From the NCBI RefSeq assembly GCF_002149925.1, contig NZ_MSLT01000006.1, positions 496,001 through 560,000 of the forward strand: a stretch of 64,000 bases of DNA, written 5' to 3'. Positions 8,559 through 16,633 of this stretch are shown here, piece after piece. The DNA comes from Thioflexithrix psekupsensis. Its GTDB lineage: Bacteria > Pseudomonadota > Gammaproteobacteria > Beggiatoales > Beggiatoaceae. The notes under the pieces were generated by a model. That model searched no databases. It was not told the DNA's origin and was given only the letters and a program-made list of their open reading frames with translations. The position numbers and the translations under genes were made by a program. The stretch's first letter is position 1; each line of letters begins with the position of its first letter.

Positions 8559-9650
8559 ATGCCAATGCGCTTATTTATTTTTATTTTATTGTACCTGTTT
8601 TTTTTAAATACACAAGCATTAGAATTAACCCCTTTGGCACGATTAACGGGTCATGAGGATGGAATCACTAAAGTGACCTTTAATCATCAAGGCACTCAAT
8701 TGATCACCACAGGCGTAAAAACAGCGCGATTGTGGCAAATTCCAGAAGCCAAATTAATCGCCGTTTTAGCGGGGCATCAAGGCACATTATGGGATGCAGA
8801 TTTTAGCCCTAATGATGAGCGATTAGTGACGGCTTCTGATGATAAAAACGTGTTTATTTGGCGTGTGAATGAAACGAAATTATTAGGGCGTTTTGATCAG
8901 CATAGAGATTGGGTGATTCGGGCGCAATTTAGCCCCTCTGGCGAACAGCTTTTAACCGCTTCGCGTGACAACACGGCGCGCCTTTGGGATTTGCGCACGG
9001 GGTCTGCGCTTGCGTTGTTGGTTGGGCATCAACAGGGCGTGGCGGATGCGCGTTTTAGCCCAGATGGTCGCTATGTGGTCACGGTCGGGCGTTTAACGGC
9101 GCGGCTTTGGGAGGCGGAGACGGGCAAACCTCATGCGATTTTGCGCGGGCATCGCCAAGCCGTTTATCATGCGAGTTTTAGCCCAGATAATCAATGGCTT
9201 GCCACCGTTTCCGAAGATCGAGAGATTCGCTTGTGGGACGTGCGCACAGGCGAATTAAAAGCCACATTAAGCGGGCATGAAAATAGAGTTTATTACGCCG
9301 ATTTCAGTCCAGACAGCCAATTTTTAGCCACAGCCAGTTATGACAATACCGCTAAATTATGGCGAATTGCAGATAAAACATTAGTCTATTCTTTAAACGG
9401 TCATAACGCGCCTTTACGTAAAATTATCTTTAGTCCCGATGGCCGTTTCTTACTCACTGCGAGTATAGACAATACCGCTAAATTATGGTCTGCGGAACAA
9501 GGTCAATTAATCGCCACATTGGCTGCCCATCAAGACTGGATCACTGATATTGCCTTTAATCCCGAAGGAACAATGGTGGCTATTGCTTCCGCCGATAATT
9601 CAGCCACATTATGGGATATTCGTCCGCTATTTTCTCCTTCAGAAGAATAA
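8559..9650 (+). CDS. Secreted WD40-repeat protein
   Basis: A 363-residue protein with a signal peptide (residues 1-20, ending NTQA) followed by eight WD40 repeats of about 41 residues, each opening with a GH-type turn and closing with LW or WD (for example TARLWDL, IRLWDV, TAKLWRI). It should fold as a beta propeller outside the cytoplasm and act as a binding scaffold. No enzymatic domain is attached. WD40 proteins are uncommon in most gammaproteobacteria but frequent in filamentous sulfur bacteria and cyanobacteria. AGGAG at about 8546-8550 supports the start. Partner unknown. Confidence 0.88.
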   Translation: MPMRLFIFILLYLFFLNTQALELTPLARLTGHEDGITKVTFNHQGTQLITTGVKTARLWQIPEAKLIAVLAGHQGTLWDADFSPNDERLVTASDDKNVFIWRVNETKLLGRFDQHRDWVIRAQFSPSGEQLLTASRDNTARLWDLRTGSALALLVGHQQGVADARFSPDGRYVVTVGRLTARLWEAETGKPHAILRGHRQAVYHASFSPDNQWLATVSEDREIRLWDVRTGELKATLSGHENRVYYADFSPDSQFLATASYDNTAKLWRIADKTLVYSLNGHNAPLRKIIFSPDGRFLLTASIDNTAKLWSAEQGQLIATLAAHQDWITDIAFNPEGTMVAIASADNSATLWDIRPLFSPSEE

Positions 9651-9710
9651 AAAGCAATTTTTATTCTCTCATTTTCTCATCTTTTTTCACTATTGTTAGA
9701 GCTAAATATT

Positions 9711-10547
9711 ATGCTACCTTTTAACGATTTTACGCCACCGATTGAAGAAACACCATTAGAATATATTGCCATGCCACAAGAAATGGCCACATTTCGTGCG
9801 CCATTATTGCCAGAACCAGAGACCATTCACCATTTAAAAGCGGCTCGTGCTTTAATGAATGAATTGGCAATTCAATTAAAAGATTATCGCATTGAGCAAT
9901 CTACGGTGCAATTATCACTGGATCATTTGGATGCCGAAAATTTAAAATTGGTGGTGCAAACTTTAGCCGAAGGCGAAGTGAAAATTATCGCCAATGGACA
10001 GCAATCGGTGCGCTTTCAAGAATCGGTATTGGCGGGTATTTGGTTGGTGCAATGTCTGAATGAACAAGGGCAGATTAAAAGCCATTGGGTGGAAATTGGG
10101 GCGATTCCCGAATGGGTGCGGCACATTGCTGATACAGAAATTCCTGCGCAATTAGAGCCGTTTAATTTTCCTGATAATCTCATGAATGCGCCTGCTATTT
10201 TAACCGAAATTATCGACAAACAAAGCCATTGCCAACATGGTGATCCTGCGCATATTATTAACTTAACTTTATTGCCGATCAGTGAAACGGATCAAACGTT
10301 TTTATTAAATCGTTTAGGCACGGGTTGTTTAACGATTTTATCCAAAGGTTATGGCAATTGTCGCATTAGCAGTGCCAATTTGCGGCGGGTGTGGTGGGTA
10401 CGTTATTATAATTCTATGGATCAATTAATTCTCAATACACTAGAAATCACATCTATTCCTTCCGTCGCCTGTGCGGCTCAGGAAGATATTGAAGACAGTT
10501 ATTCCCGCTTAATGACACTGCTGAATGATTATTTAAAATGGGGCTAA
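9711..10547 (+). CDS. HupH/HyaF-family hydrogenase expression protein
   Basis: A 278-residue protein resembling HyaF/HupH, accessory proteins for maturation of the small subunit of uptake [NiFe]-hydrogenases. Recognised from the N-terminal stretch ARALMNELAIQLKDYR, the middle INLTLLPISETDQTFL (E. coli HyaF has a very similar NLTQLPISEADRLFL) and the C-terminal VWWVRYYNSMDQLILNTLEI followed by AAQEDIEDS. The ATG at 9711 is preferred over an in-frame TTG at 9693. No hydrogenase structural gene is adjacent; the only related genes in the window are a beta-gamma pair 29 kb away. Its 3' end overlaps the convergent tatD-family gene by four bases. Family call from remembered motifs. Confidence 0.75.
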   Translation: MLPFNDFTPPIEETPLEYIAMPQEMATFRAPLLPEPETIHHLKAARALMNELAIQLKDYRIEQSTVQLSLDHLDAENLKLVVQTLAEGEVKIIANGQQSVRFQESVLAGIWLVQCLNEQGQIKSHWVEIGAIPEWVRHIADTEIPAQLEPFNFPDNLMNAPAILTEIIDKQSHCQHGDPAHIINLTLLPISETDQTFLLNRLGTGCLTILSKGYGNCRISSANLRRVWWVRYYNSMDQLILNTLEITSIPSVACAAQEDIEDSYSRLMTLLNDYLKWG

Positions 10548-11323
10548 TAAGGATGTGATGCGGTGGAAAATAAACGGAAGAAATTGTCAGTGGTCGCACT
10601 GGCAATGTCTTCAACACTTTCATTGCGCAATTCTGCAATATAATCCGCAACATAGCACACGTAAGCAGGTTGATTGACTTTACCGCGATGGGGAACAGGG
10701 GCTAAATAAGGTGCGTCTGTTTCCACTAATAAATGGCTTAATGGCATTTTTTTCGCTACGTCATGTAAAACTTTTGCCGTCTTAAAAGTAACAATACCCG
10801 AAAGGGAAATATAAAAGCCTAAATCCATCGCTTTTTGTGCCGTTTCCCAATCTTCCACAAAACAGTGCATCACACCACCAATATGGTCTGCTTTTTCCTG
10901 TTTTAAAATAGCCAAGGTATCTTCGTGCGATTCTCGCGTGTGAATAATGAGCGGTTTACCGATTTCTTTAGCCGCGGCAATATGGTTGCGAAACCGTTGT
11001 TTTTGCCATGCTAAATCCCCTTTGTGGTGATAATAATCTAATCCCGTTTCACCAATCGCAATCACGCGATCATTATCCGCTAATTGCAATAATTCATCGA
11101 CGGTCATTTCGGGTGTAGATTCAGTTAAATGCGCCGGATGAACGCCCACAGAAGCAAATACACTATCAAATTGCGTCGCTAATGCCAATACTGTAGAGAT
11201 ATTAGATTCATCAATGGCAACACAAAGAAAATGACTGACTCCTTTTAAATGTGCTGTTTCAATTAAGTTTTCTGGGGTATCTACAGTAATTTGGTCTAAA
11301 TGACAATGTGAATCAACAAGCAT
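10544..11323 (-). CDS. TatD-family metal-dependent nuclease
   Basis: A 259-residue TIM-barrel hydrolase of the TatD/YcfH family. Metal ligands are visible: DSHCHLD (H6, H8), GETGLDYY (Glu), IIHTRES (His), GVMHCF (His) and ETDAPYLAP (Asp). TatD proteins are 3'-5' DNA exonucleases linked to DNA repair. Which paralogue this is (TatD, YcfH or YjjV) cannot be decided; the motifs best resemble YcfH. It is convergent with and overlaps the HupH-like gene. Confidence 0.88.
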   Translation of the reverse strand: MLVDSHCHLDQITVDTPENLIETAHLKGVSHFLCVAIDESNISTVLALATQFDSVFASVGVHPAHLTESTPEMTVDELLQLADNDRVIAIGETGLDYYHHKGDLAWQKQRFRNHIAAAKEIGKPLIIHTRESHEDTLAILKQEKADHIGGVMHCFVEDWETAQKAMDLGFYISLSGIVTFKTAKVLHDVAKKMPLSHLLVETDAPYLAPVPHRGKVNQPAYVCYVADYIAELRNESVEDIASATTDNFFRLFSTASHPY

Positions 11324-11351
11324 TATCCTAATTCCAGAGTGAATGAATAAG

Positions 11352-11396
11352 TAAAAACGCCATTTATCTTTTCTTTAAAGAAAATTATTTGGCGTG
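11352..11396 (-). terminator. Terminator of the RND permease gene
   Basis: ACGCCA (11357-11362) pairs with TGGCGT (11390-11395), with an inner TTTTCTTT/AAAGAAAA pairing. Reading the minus strand, a T-run follows the hairpin (A-run at 11353-11357). The stem overlaps the stop codon of the permease gene. Confidence 0.6.
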
Positions 11397-14300
11397 TGCG
11401 TGAGCATGCCCCCAACGTTCTTTGGCTTCCTGCAATAAATCCCATTGTACAGGGACTAAAAACAGCGTCAATACCGTTGCCACAGATAATCCTGTCACGA
11501 ATGTTGAAGCCATTGCGCCCCAAACCAGCGAATAACTGGGGATGCCTAAAGCCATTGGCAATAAACCTAATGTAGTGGTTAATGTGGTCAATAAAATAGG
11601 ACGCAAACGAACGTGAATAGCATGAGTAATTGCCTCATTTCTGGAGCTTCCTTCTTGATAATTGCGATTCATAAAATCAATCATAATAATCGAGTTATTG
11701 ACCACCACGCCCGTTAACCCCACAATCGCAATAAAACTATTGACCGTAAATAAAGATTGGGTTATTACACTGCCAAAAATAACACCAATTAAAGCAAAAA
11801 CCACTGAAGATAAAATAATCAGCGGCTGTACATAAGATTGGAATTGTGTCGCCAGAATCATATACATGATTAAAATGGCTAAAGCAAAAGCATAAGTCAG
11901 CGATAAATAAGAGCGTTGTGTGGCCTCATGTGCGCCGCCAAAAGTCAGTGCAGTACCGGGGTATTGATCTTGATATTGCGCATAAAATTGTTTCACTCGA
12001 TTGACGACGACTGGGGTGGAAATCGGCGCGCCAGGACGAATATTGGCTAAAACTGTGACCGCTCGCTCGCCTTTATAGCGATTAATAAATGCCGATTCTT
12101 GACGAGTTTCTAAATCGACTAATTCCATTAAGCGAATTGCGCCTGAAGAATGCTCTAATACAGGAATATTTAACGCATCTACAGGGCTATTTAAATAATG
12201 GCTAGCAATGCCTAATTTAAAATCAATTTCTTCATCTGTGGCGCGATATTTTCCCACATAATAACCATCTAAAACACTGGCAGCAACACTGGCTACGGTA
12301 CTGTTATCTAGCCCATATTCTTGGGCGCGGTCGGCTTTTACTTTAAATTGCAACACCCGCTGCGCCTGACCGCGATCATTGGCTAAATCGACCAAATAAG
12401 GGGATATTTCAGGATCAGTCCGTAAAAACTCTTCTAATCGCTGCGCAAAAGCGTAAATAGCCTCGTGATGCGAACCAACCACGCGAATATTGACATCTTT
12501 TCCTGTTGGAGGACCATCTTTTTGCGGTCTGACGCGAATTTGATAATTATCCATTTCAAATTGAGCTTTTAACCGATTGCGAATATCATCTAAATGTTTT
12601 AAAGGATCATTAACAGGAAAATCAGCAAATATTTGATCCGCTTTTGCAGGTAATGTGACAATTAATGTCCCCAAATGACTACTAAAACTTTCTCGATAAT
12701 CTTCATCAATTTTAAATCCCGCTAATCCTTCCACAGAATCAACCATTCCAGAGCCATCTTTTAAAATAAATTGGGCGATTTCTCGCACTTTTTGATCAGT
12801 GATATGAATGGGAGTATTGCTTGGGGCTTCCACATCAACAAAATAAACGGAATAATCATCAGGAAAAAATTGAATTTTCACAAACGGATAAACCCCAATG
12901 ACTGAGCTAATCATCATCGCTAATGCAGCCACAAAAGCAATTAAAATAACCACTAAACTAGAAAAACGAAAACGCAACACAATACGTAATAAATGGGTGC
13001 TTAAATGACGAAGAATTCTTATAGGCAAATGATCTTTTTCAACAATGACGATTTCCTTATGATGATCATTTGTCATTCTAGGGCCAAAATCAAGATAGTG
13101 AATGGGTAAAATGAATAAACATTCAATTAATGAAGCCACAATCGCATAACTAATGGTCATGGGAATTTGCGCAAAAAATTCCCCCGTTGATCCTGTCATA
13201 ATGAGCATGGGTAAAAAAGCGGCAACGGTGGTGCTGGTGGCGGCAATCACCGGCAAAGCCACTTCGCTCGTGCCGTTAATAATGGCTTGCGCAATAGATT
13301 CGCCGCCTTGCTCAACGTGGCGATAAATATTTTCTACCACCACAATGGCATCGTCCACCACAATTCCTGTCACTAATACGAAGGCAAACAGAGAAATTTC
13401 ATTTAAAGAATTCCCTGTCATATACATAATTCCAATCGTAACTGTAAAAGCAAATGGAATTCCAATGGTAATTAAACCTGCATTGCGAAATCCCATAAAA
13501 TACCAAATAATGATGGATACTAATATAATCCCTGATAGCATATTAGAACCAAGGGTAAATAAATGGTCTTTTATTTTTACCGTAGAATCTTGTGTATAAA
13601 TCACATTAACTTGTTCTGCTTCTAAAACAGGACGAAATTCTTCTAATTGTTTTTTTACTGCCTTTACGATATTTAAAGCATTACCTTGTTCTGATTTAAT
13701 GACTTGTAATGTGAGGGAATTTTCGCCATTAACTGAGGTAGTAACCAACGGGTCACGGTAATCTAATTGCGCCTGCTCCATGACATCATTAACCCGCACA
13801 AAACTACCATCCGCATCTTGACGTAAAATTGTGGCTAACACTTGTTCGCGGTTATTAAATTTTTCATCCACAACGACCGTAAATTGTCCCGAATTGTCGG
13901 AGAATTGTCCCGCAGGAATAGCGATATTATTGGCACGTAAAGCATGAGCCACTTGTTGAAAAGTAACGCCTAATGCACGCATTTTTTCTGGGTTTAATAA
14001 CAGATGAAATTCGCGCACTTGTTCGCCTTTATATTCAACGCGCTGCACACCTTGAATTTGTTCTAATTGTATCTTTAATTGATCAGCCATTAAGGCTAAT
14101 GCCCGATTAGATCGTTGTCCCATTAAATTGACGGCAATCACAGGGACAAAATCATCAATAGTAATGGAAACAATATTGGGTGGATCAATAGAATCAGGCA
14201 ATTCATTTAACATGCCCAATATTTTAAAGCGCACTTCGTTGTATAAATGATCATAATCATGATCATCTAAAAACTTTAAATGAATAGAAGAAAAACCACG

Positions 14301-14558
14301 AGAACTCACAGATTGAATAAACTCAATATCTTGTACCTTTTTCAGGGCATCTTCTAATTTTTGCGTCACCAATATTTCTACATCGCTGGGCGATGCGCCA
14401 GGGTAAAATGTTTGAATAATGACTTCCCCAAATTTTACGCTAGGATAACGCTCAACAGGAATGGCCAATAACGCAAATGCGCCCGCAACAATTAATAAAA
14501 CAAAAATAAGATTGTAAAAAACAACTTGTTTTAAAGAAAATTTGATTAGGCTTTTCAT
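11385..14558 (-). CDS. RND-family efflux transporter permease
   Basis: An inner-membrane resistance-nodulation-division pump of about 1057 residues, the usual length. TM1 is near the N-terminus (NLIFVLLIVAGAFALLAIP), followed by a large periplasmic loop with YPGASPSDVE, the TM4 proton-relay motif GIVVDDAIVVVENI (two Asp near residue 400), a second periplasmic loop, and C-terminal helices with GLTGVVVNNSIIMIDF and MALGIPSYSLVWG. The motifs are those of the HAE/AcrB-like group rather than heavy-metal pumps. Start ATG 14558 is chosen over TTG 14570, with no clear ribosome site for either. Notably no membrane-fusion adaptor or outer-membrane channel gene is next to it. Substrate unknown. Confidence 0.9.
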   Translation of the reverse strand: MKSLIKFSLKQVVFYNLIFVLLIVAGAFALLAIPVERYPSVKFGEVIIQTFYPGASPSDVEILVTQKLEDALKKVQDIEFIQSVSSRGFSSIHLKFLDDHDYDHLYNEVRFKILGMLNELPDSIDPPNIVSITIDDFVPVIAVNLMGQRSNRALALMADQLKIQLEQIQGVQRVEYKGEQVREFHLLLNPEKMRALGVTFQQVAHALRANNIAIPAGQFSDNSGQFTVVVDEKFNNREQVLATILRQDADGSFVRVNDVMEQAQLDYRDPLVTTSVNGENSLTLQVIKSEQGNALNIVKAVKKQLEEFRPVLEAEQVNVIYTQDSTVKIKDHLFTLGSNMLSGIILVSIIIWYFMGFRNAGLITIGIPFAFTVTIGIMYMTGNSLNEISLFAFVLVTGIVVDDAIVVVENIYRHVEQGGESIAQAIINGTSEVALPVIAATSTTVAAFLPMLIMTGSTGEFFAQIPMTISYAIVASLIECLFILPIHYLDFGPRMTNDHHKEIVIVEKDHLPIRILRHLSTHLLRIVLRFRFSSLVVILIAFVAALAMMISSVIGVYPFVKIQFFPDDYSVYFVDVEAPSNTPIHITDQKVREIAQFILKDGSGMVDSVEGLAGFKIDEDYRESFSSHLGTLIVTLPAKADQIFADFPVNDPLKHLDDIRNRLKAQFEMDNYQIRVRPQKDGPPTGKDVNIRVVGSHHEAIYAFAQRLEEFLRTDPEISPYLVDLANDRGQAQRVLQFKVKADRAQEYGLDNSTVASVAASVLDGYYVGKYRATDEEIDFKLGIASHYLNSPVDALNIPVLEHSSGAIRLMELVDLETRQESAFINRYKGERAVTVLANIRPGAPISTPVVVNRVKQFYAQYQDQYPGTALTFGGAHEATQRSYLSLTYAFALAILIMYMILATQFQSYVQPLIILSSVVFALIGVIFGSVITQSLFTVNSFIAIVGLTGVVVNNSIIMIDFMNRNYQEGSSRNEAITHAIHVRLRPILLTTLTTTLGLLPMALGIPSYSLVWGAMASTFVTGLSVATVLTLFLVPVQWDLLQEAKERWGHAHAHAK

Positions 14559-14604
14559 GACAGAAAACAAATATTTTGAATGGGTTATTTTTTAACATAA
14601 ATTT

Positions 14605-14633
14605 GCCGTTGCCGAAAGACTCGGGACAACGGC
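14605..14633 (-). terminator. Possible terminator of the CHAT cluster
   Basis: GCCGTTG (14605-14611) pairs with CAACGGC (14627-14633) between the last gene of the CHAT cluster and the RND permease. In the minus direction only an AT-rich stretch, not a clean T-run, follows, so termination is uncertain. Confidence 0.35.
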
Positions 14634-14664
14634 GAATAAAGGAAATAGAGAAAATTCGTCAGGT

Positions 14665-14907
14665 TTAGCTTTCGCGAGGAGTTTTATGTACGGTTTGATT
14701 CTCGCCACTTCCTTTTTTATCTTTATAGGTGCCGAAACCGCCTTTTTTGGTTTGGGATAATAAGCTGCACAATACCAGATAGCGGGGATCATTTTCTCCA
14801 TAGGCGGTTTTTGCCGCGGTTAATAAACTGCCATCGTCAAGATGATCAGCCAATAATGCCGTTAAATCAGCGATATAGTCAGATAAATTGTCTCGTAAAT
14901 TACTCAT
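14665..14907 (-). CDS. Small hypothetical protein of the CHAT cluster
   Basis: An 80-residue protein of unknown family. It begins SNLRDNLSDYIADLTALLAD, predicted helical and acidic, and ends with a basic, glycine-rich tail (KKGGFGTYKDKKGSGENQ). No membrane segment or cysteine pair. AAGGAG lies nine bases ahead of the ATG, which supports translation. It is the third gene after the CHAT gene and the membrane coiled-coil gene, 26 bases past the latter, so it probably belongs to the same transcript. No function can be assigned. Confidence 0.65.
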   Translation of the reverse strand: MSNLRDNLSDYIADLTALLADHLDDGSLLTAAKTAYGENDPRYLVLCSLLSQTKKGGFGTYKDKKGSGENQTVHKTPRES

Positions 14908-14933
14908 GGTGGGCGACTCCTTTTTGAATGGGT

Positions 14934-16556
14934 TTATTCGGGACGATGGCGCAATGCCTTGTATTTTTTTCGCGCTAAACGGCGACGATAACTAAAACGC
15001 CACCATGCTTTGCCTACAGGGAACAGAATGATCAGCACCAACAGTAAAAATAGGGTCGGACTTTGTAAAATACTGGCCAGAATGTGAACCAAGGTACTGC
15101 TATCAAACCAGTGTAGTAAATCTAAGGCGGGTTGATACCAATGGTGGCCGCCGTCCGTCACTTCCGCGCCATGAGACCCCTTAGCCGCACCATGCAGCAC
15201 GTGACCCATTTCCGCTAAAGCCACTAAGAAAATAATACCATGCCCCAGATGCCCTAATTTTTCGTATAACTCTAATTTTTGCTGCTCTAAAGCCAATTCC
15301 CACCGCTCAATAGAGCCGCGTAAATGGGTTAATTTGCCCTCAATGTATTGCTGCTGATTGCGTAAGTTTTCAATTCCATAATCAAACTGATTCAACAACA
15401 ACGGCCGTGCTGAAGCCGTCGGTTTTCCATCGGAGAATTGCTGTTGTTGCAAGGCAGTTAGGGCTTCATCTTCCCATTGCCAATCAAATCGCCACACATC
15501 TGCTCCGTGTTTATTCACAATATGCAAGCGTTCCAATAAAATACGTCGATTAATGTGTAAAGTTTCAATGGCTTGCGGAATCCGTCCCAACTCATAACTG
15601 GCGCGGGAAATGAGGCTTTTCATTTCGTGTAGTTCATGTTCGAGTTGTTCACGTGTTTTACAATACAACTCCGCATCGCTGACATTACCGTAATGGGCGT
15701 TGACGCGGCGCAGGTGATGATCCAGTTTATGGGCGGCGGTATCGATTTTATTGTACTGCCTATGTTGCGTCATGATGGGATTCAATAGAAACATTAAAGC
15801 AGAATAACCTAAATTGTCCTTGCCAAACAGTAAAAATTCTTCTAATTGCGCATTTAATTCTTGATTTTTTTCGGTTGTTATATCATGACGCGCCAAACCA
15901 TAAATAGAAAACGCAATATAATTGCTGTCTTCTTCCGCTTTTAAGGCAATTAAACAAGGTTCATCATGAACCTTAAAAGACAATTGCCATTTGTCTTTTT
16001 CTGCAAAAGAAGCGGTGAACGCTTTTGGTTTAAATTCGGGGTTAAATTCAATAAATGTTACAGGATTTTTCAGTGAAAAATCAGCAGGCGTTAATTCAAA
16101 TAAAGCTTTATTATCAGGTTCATAATGGCAATCGCCTGTTTTTTCTTTTTTCTCAACATCATAAAGCGGCAACGTCACTGTGTGATCGGCGGCTTTCAAT
16201 TCGTCATCTATGATCAATACAGCAACAGACAATAATAAAGTTTCACTTTCATTGCCTAATGAAGTGTGTAAAGTCACCGTATCAGCAATTCGACATTTTT
16301 CATATTCAGCCGATACTTTGCGCCAACTGTCTAACAGCAATTGCTGCATATCTTGATGGCATTTGGCCGCAGGAATATGTAGGCGAAATAATCGCTTATT
16401 GCCGTCAGGATAACCCACCGCTTCTGTGGGTGGCGTGTTTTTATTCACTTGGTCTTCGTTAATGGGTAAATGTTCAGGTTCTTTGATGTGGCGAGAACCC
16501 ACCGTGCGTTGACGGTCAAACAAAAATAAAAATTGGTAGTTGAGAGATTGGGGCAT
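14934..16556 (-). CDS. Membrane-anchored coiled-coil protein of the CHAT cluster, unknown function
   Basis: A 540-residue protein I do not recognise. Residues 1-220 look like a beta-rich globular domain. From about 240 to 430 the sequence is mostly helical and charged with heptad-like character. A hydrophobic stretch (GIIFLVALAEMGHVLHGAA) is followed by a clear transmembrane helix near the C-terminus (PTLFLLLVLIILFPVG) and a strongly basic tail (FSYRRRLARKKYKALRHR), implying a cytoplasmic tail and a largely cytoplasmic tail-anchored protein. AGGA ahead of ATG 16556 supports the start. It begins 77 bases after the CHAT-domain gene, in the same direction. I infer that it is a partner or target of that protein. 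Confidence 0.7.
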   Translation of the reverse strand: MPQSLNYQFLFLFDRQRTVGSRHIKEPEHLPINEDQVNKNTPPTEAVGYPDGNKRLFRLHIPAAKCHQDMQQLLLDSWRKVSAEYEKCRIADTVTLHTSLGNESETLLLSVAVLIIDDELKAADHTVTLPLYDVEKKEKTGDCHYEPDNKALFELTPADFSLKNPVTFIEFNPEFKPKAFTASFAEKDKWQLSFKVHDEPCLIALKAEEDSNYIAFSIYGLARHDITTEKNQELNAQLEEFLLFGKDNLGYSALMFLLNPIMTQHRQYNKIDTAAHKLDHHLRRVNAHYGNVSDAELYCKTREQLEHELHEMKSLISRASYELGRIPQAIETLHINRRILLERLHIVNKHGADVWRFDWQWEDEALTALQQQQFSDGKPTASARPLLLNQFDYGIENLRNQQQYIEGKLTHLRGSIERWELALEQQKLELYEKLGHLGHGIIFLVALAEMGHVLHGAAKGSHGAEVTDGGHHWYQPALDLLHWFDSSTLVHILASILQSPTLFLLLVLIILFPVGKAWWRFSYRRRLARKKYKALRHRPE

Positions 16557-16633
16557 TGTGTCGTTATCCTGATGCAAACTTTTTAGCTAATTGTAGGGTT
16601 TTTTTGAGAGAAAACAAGCGATCATTATCCTTG

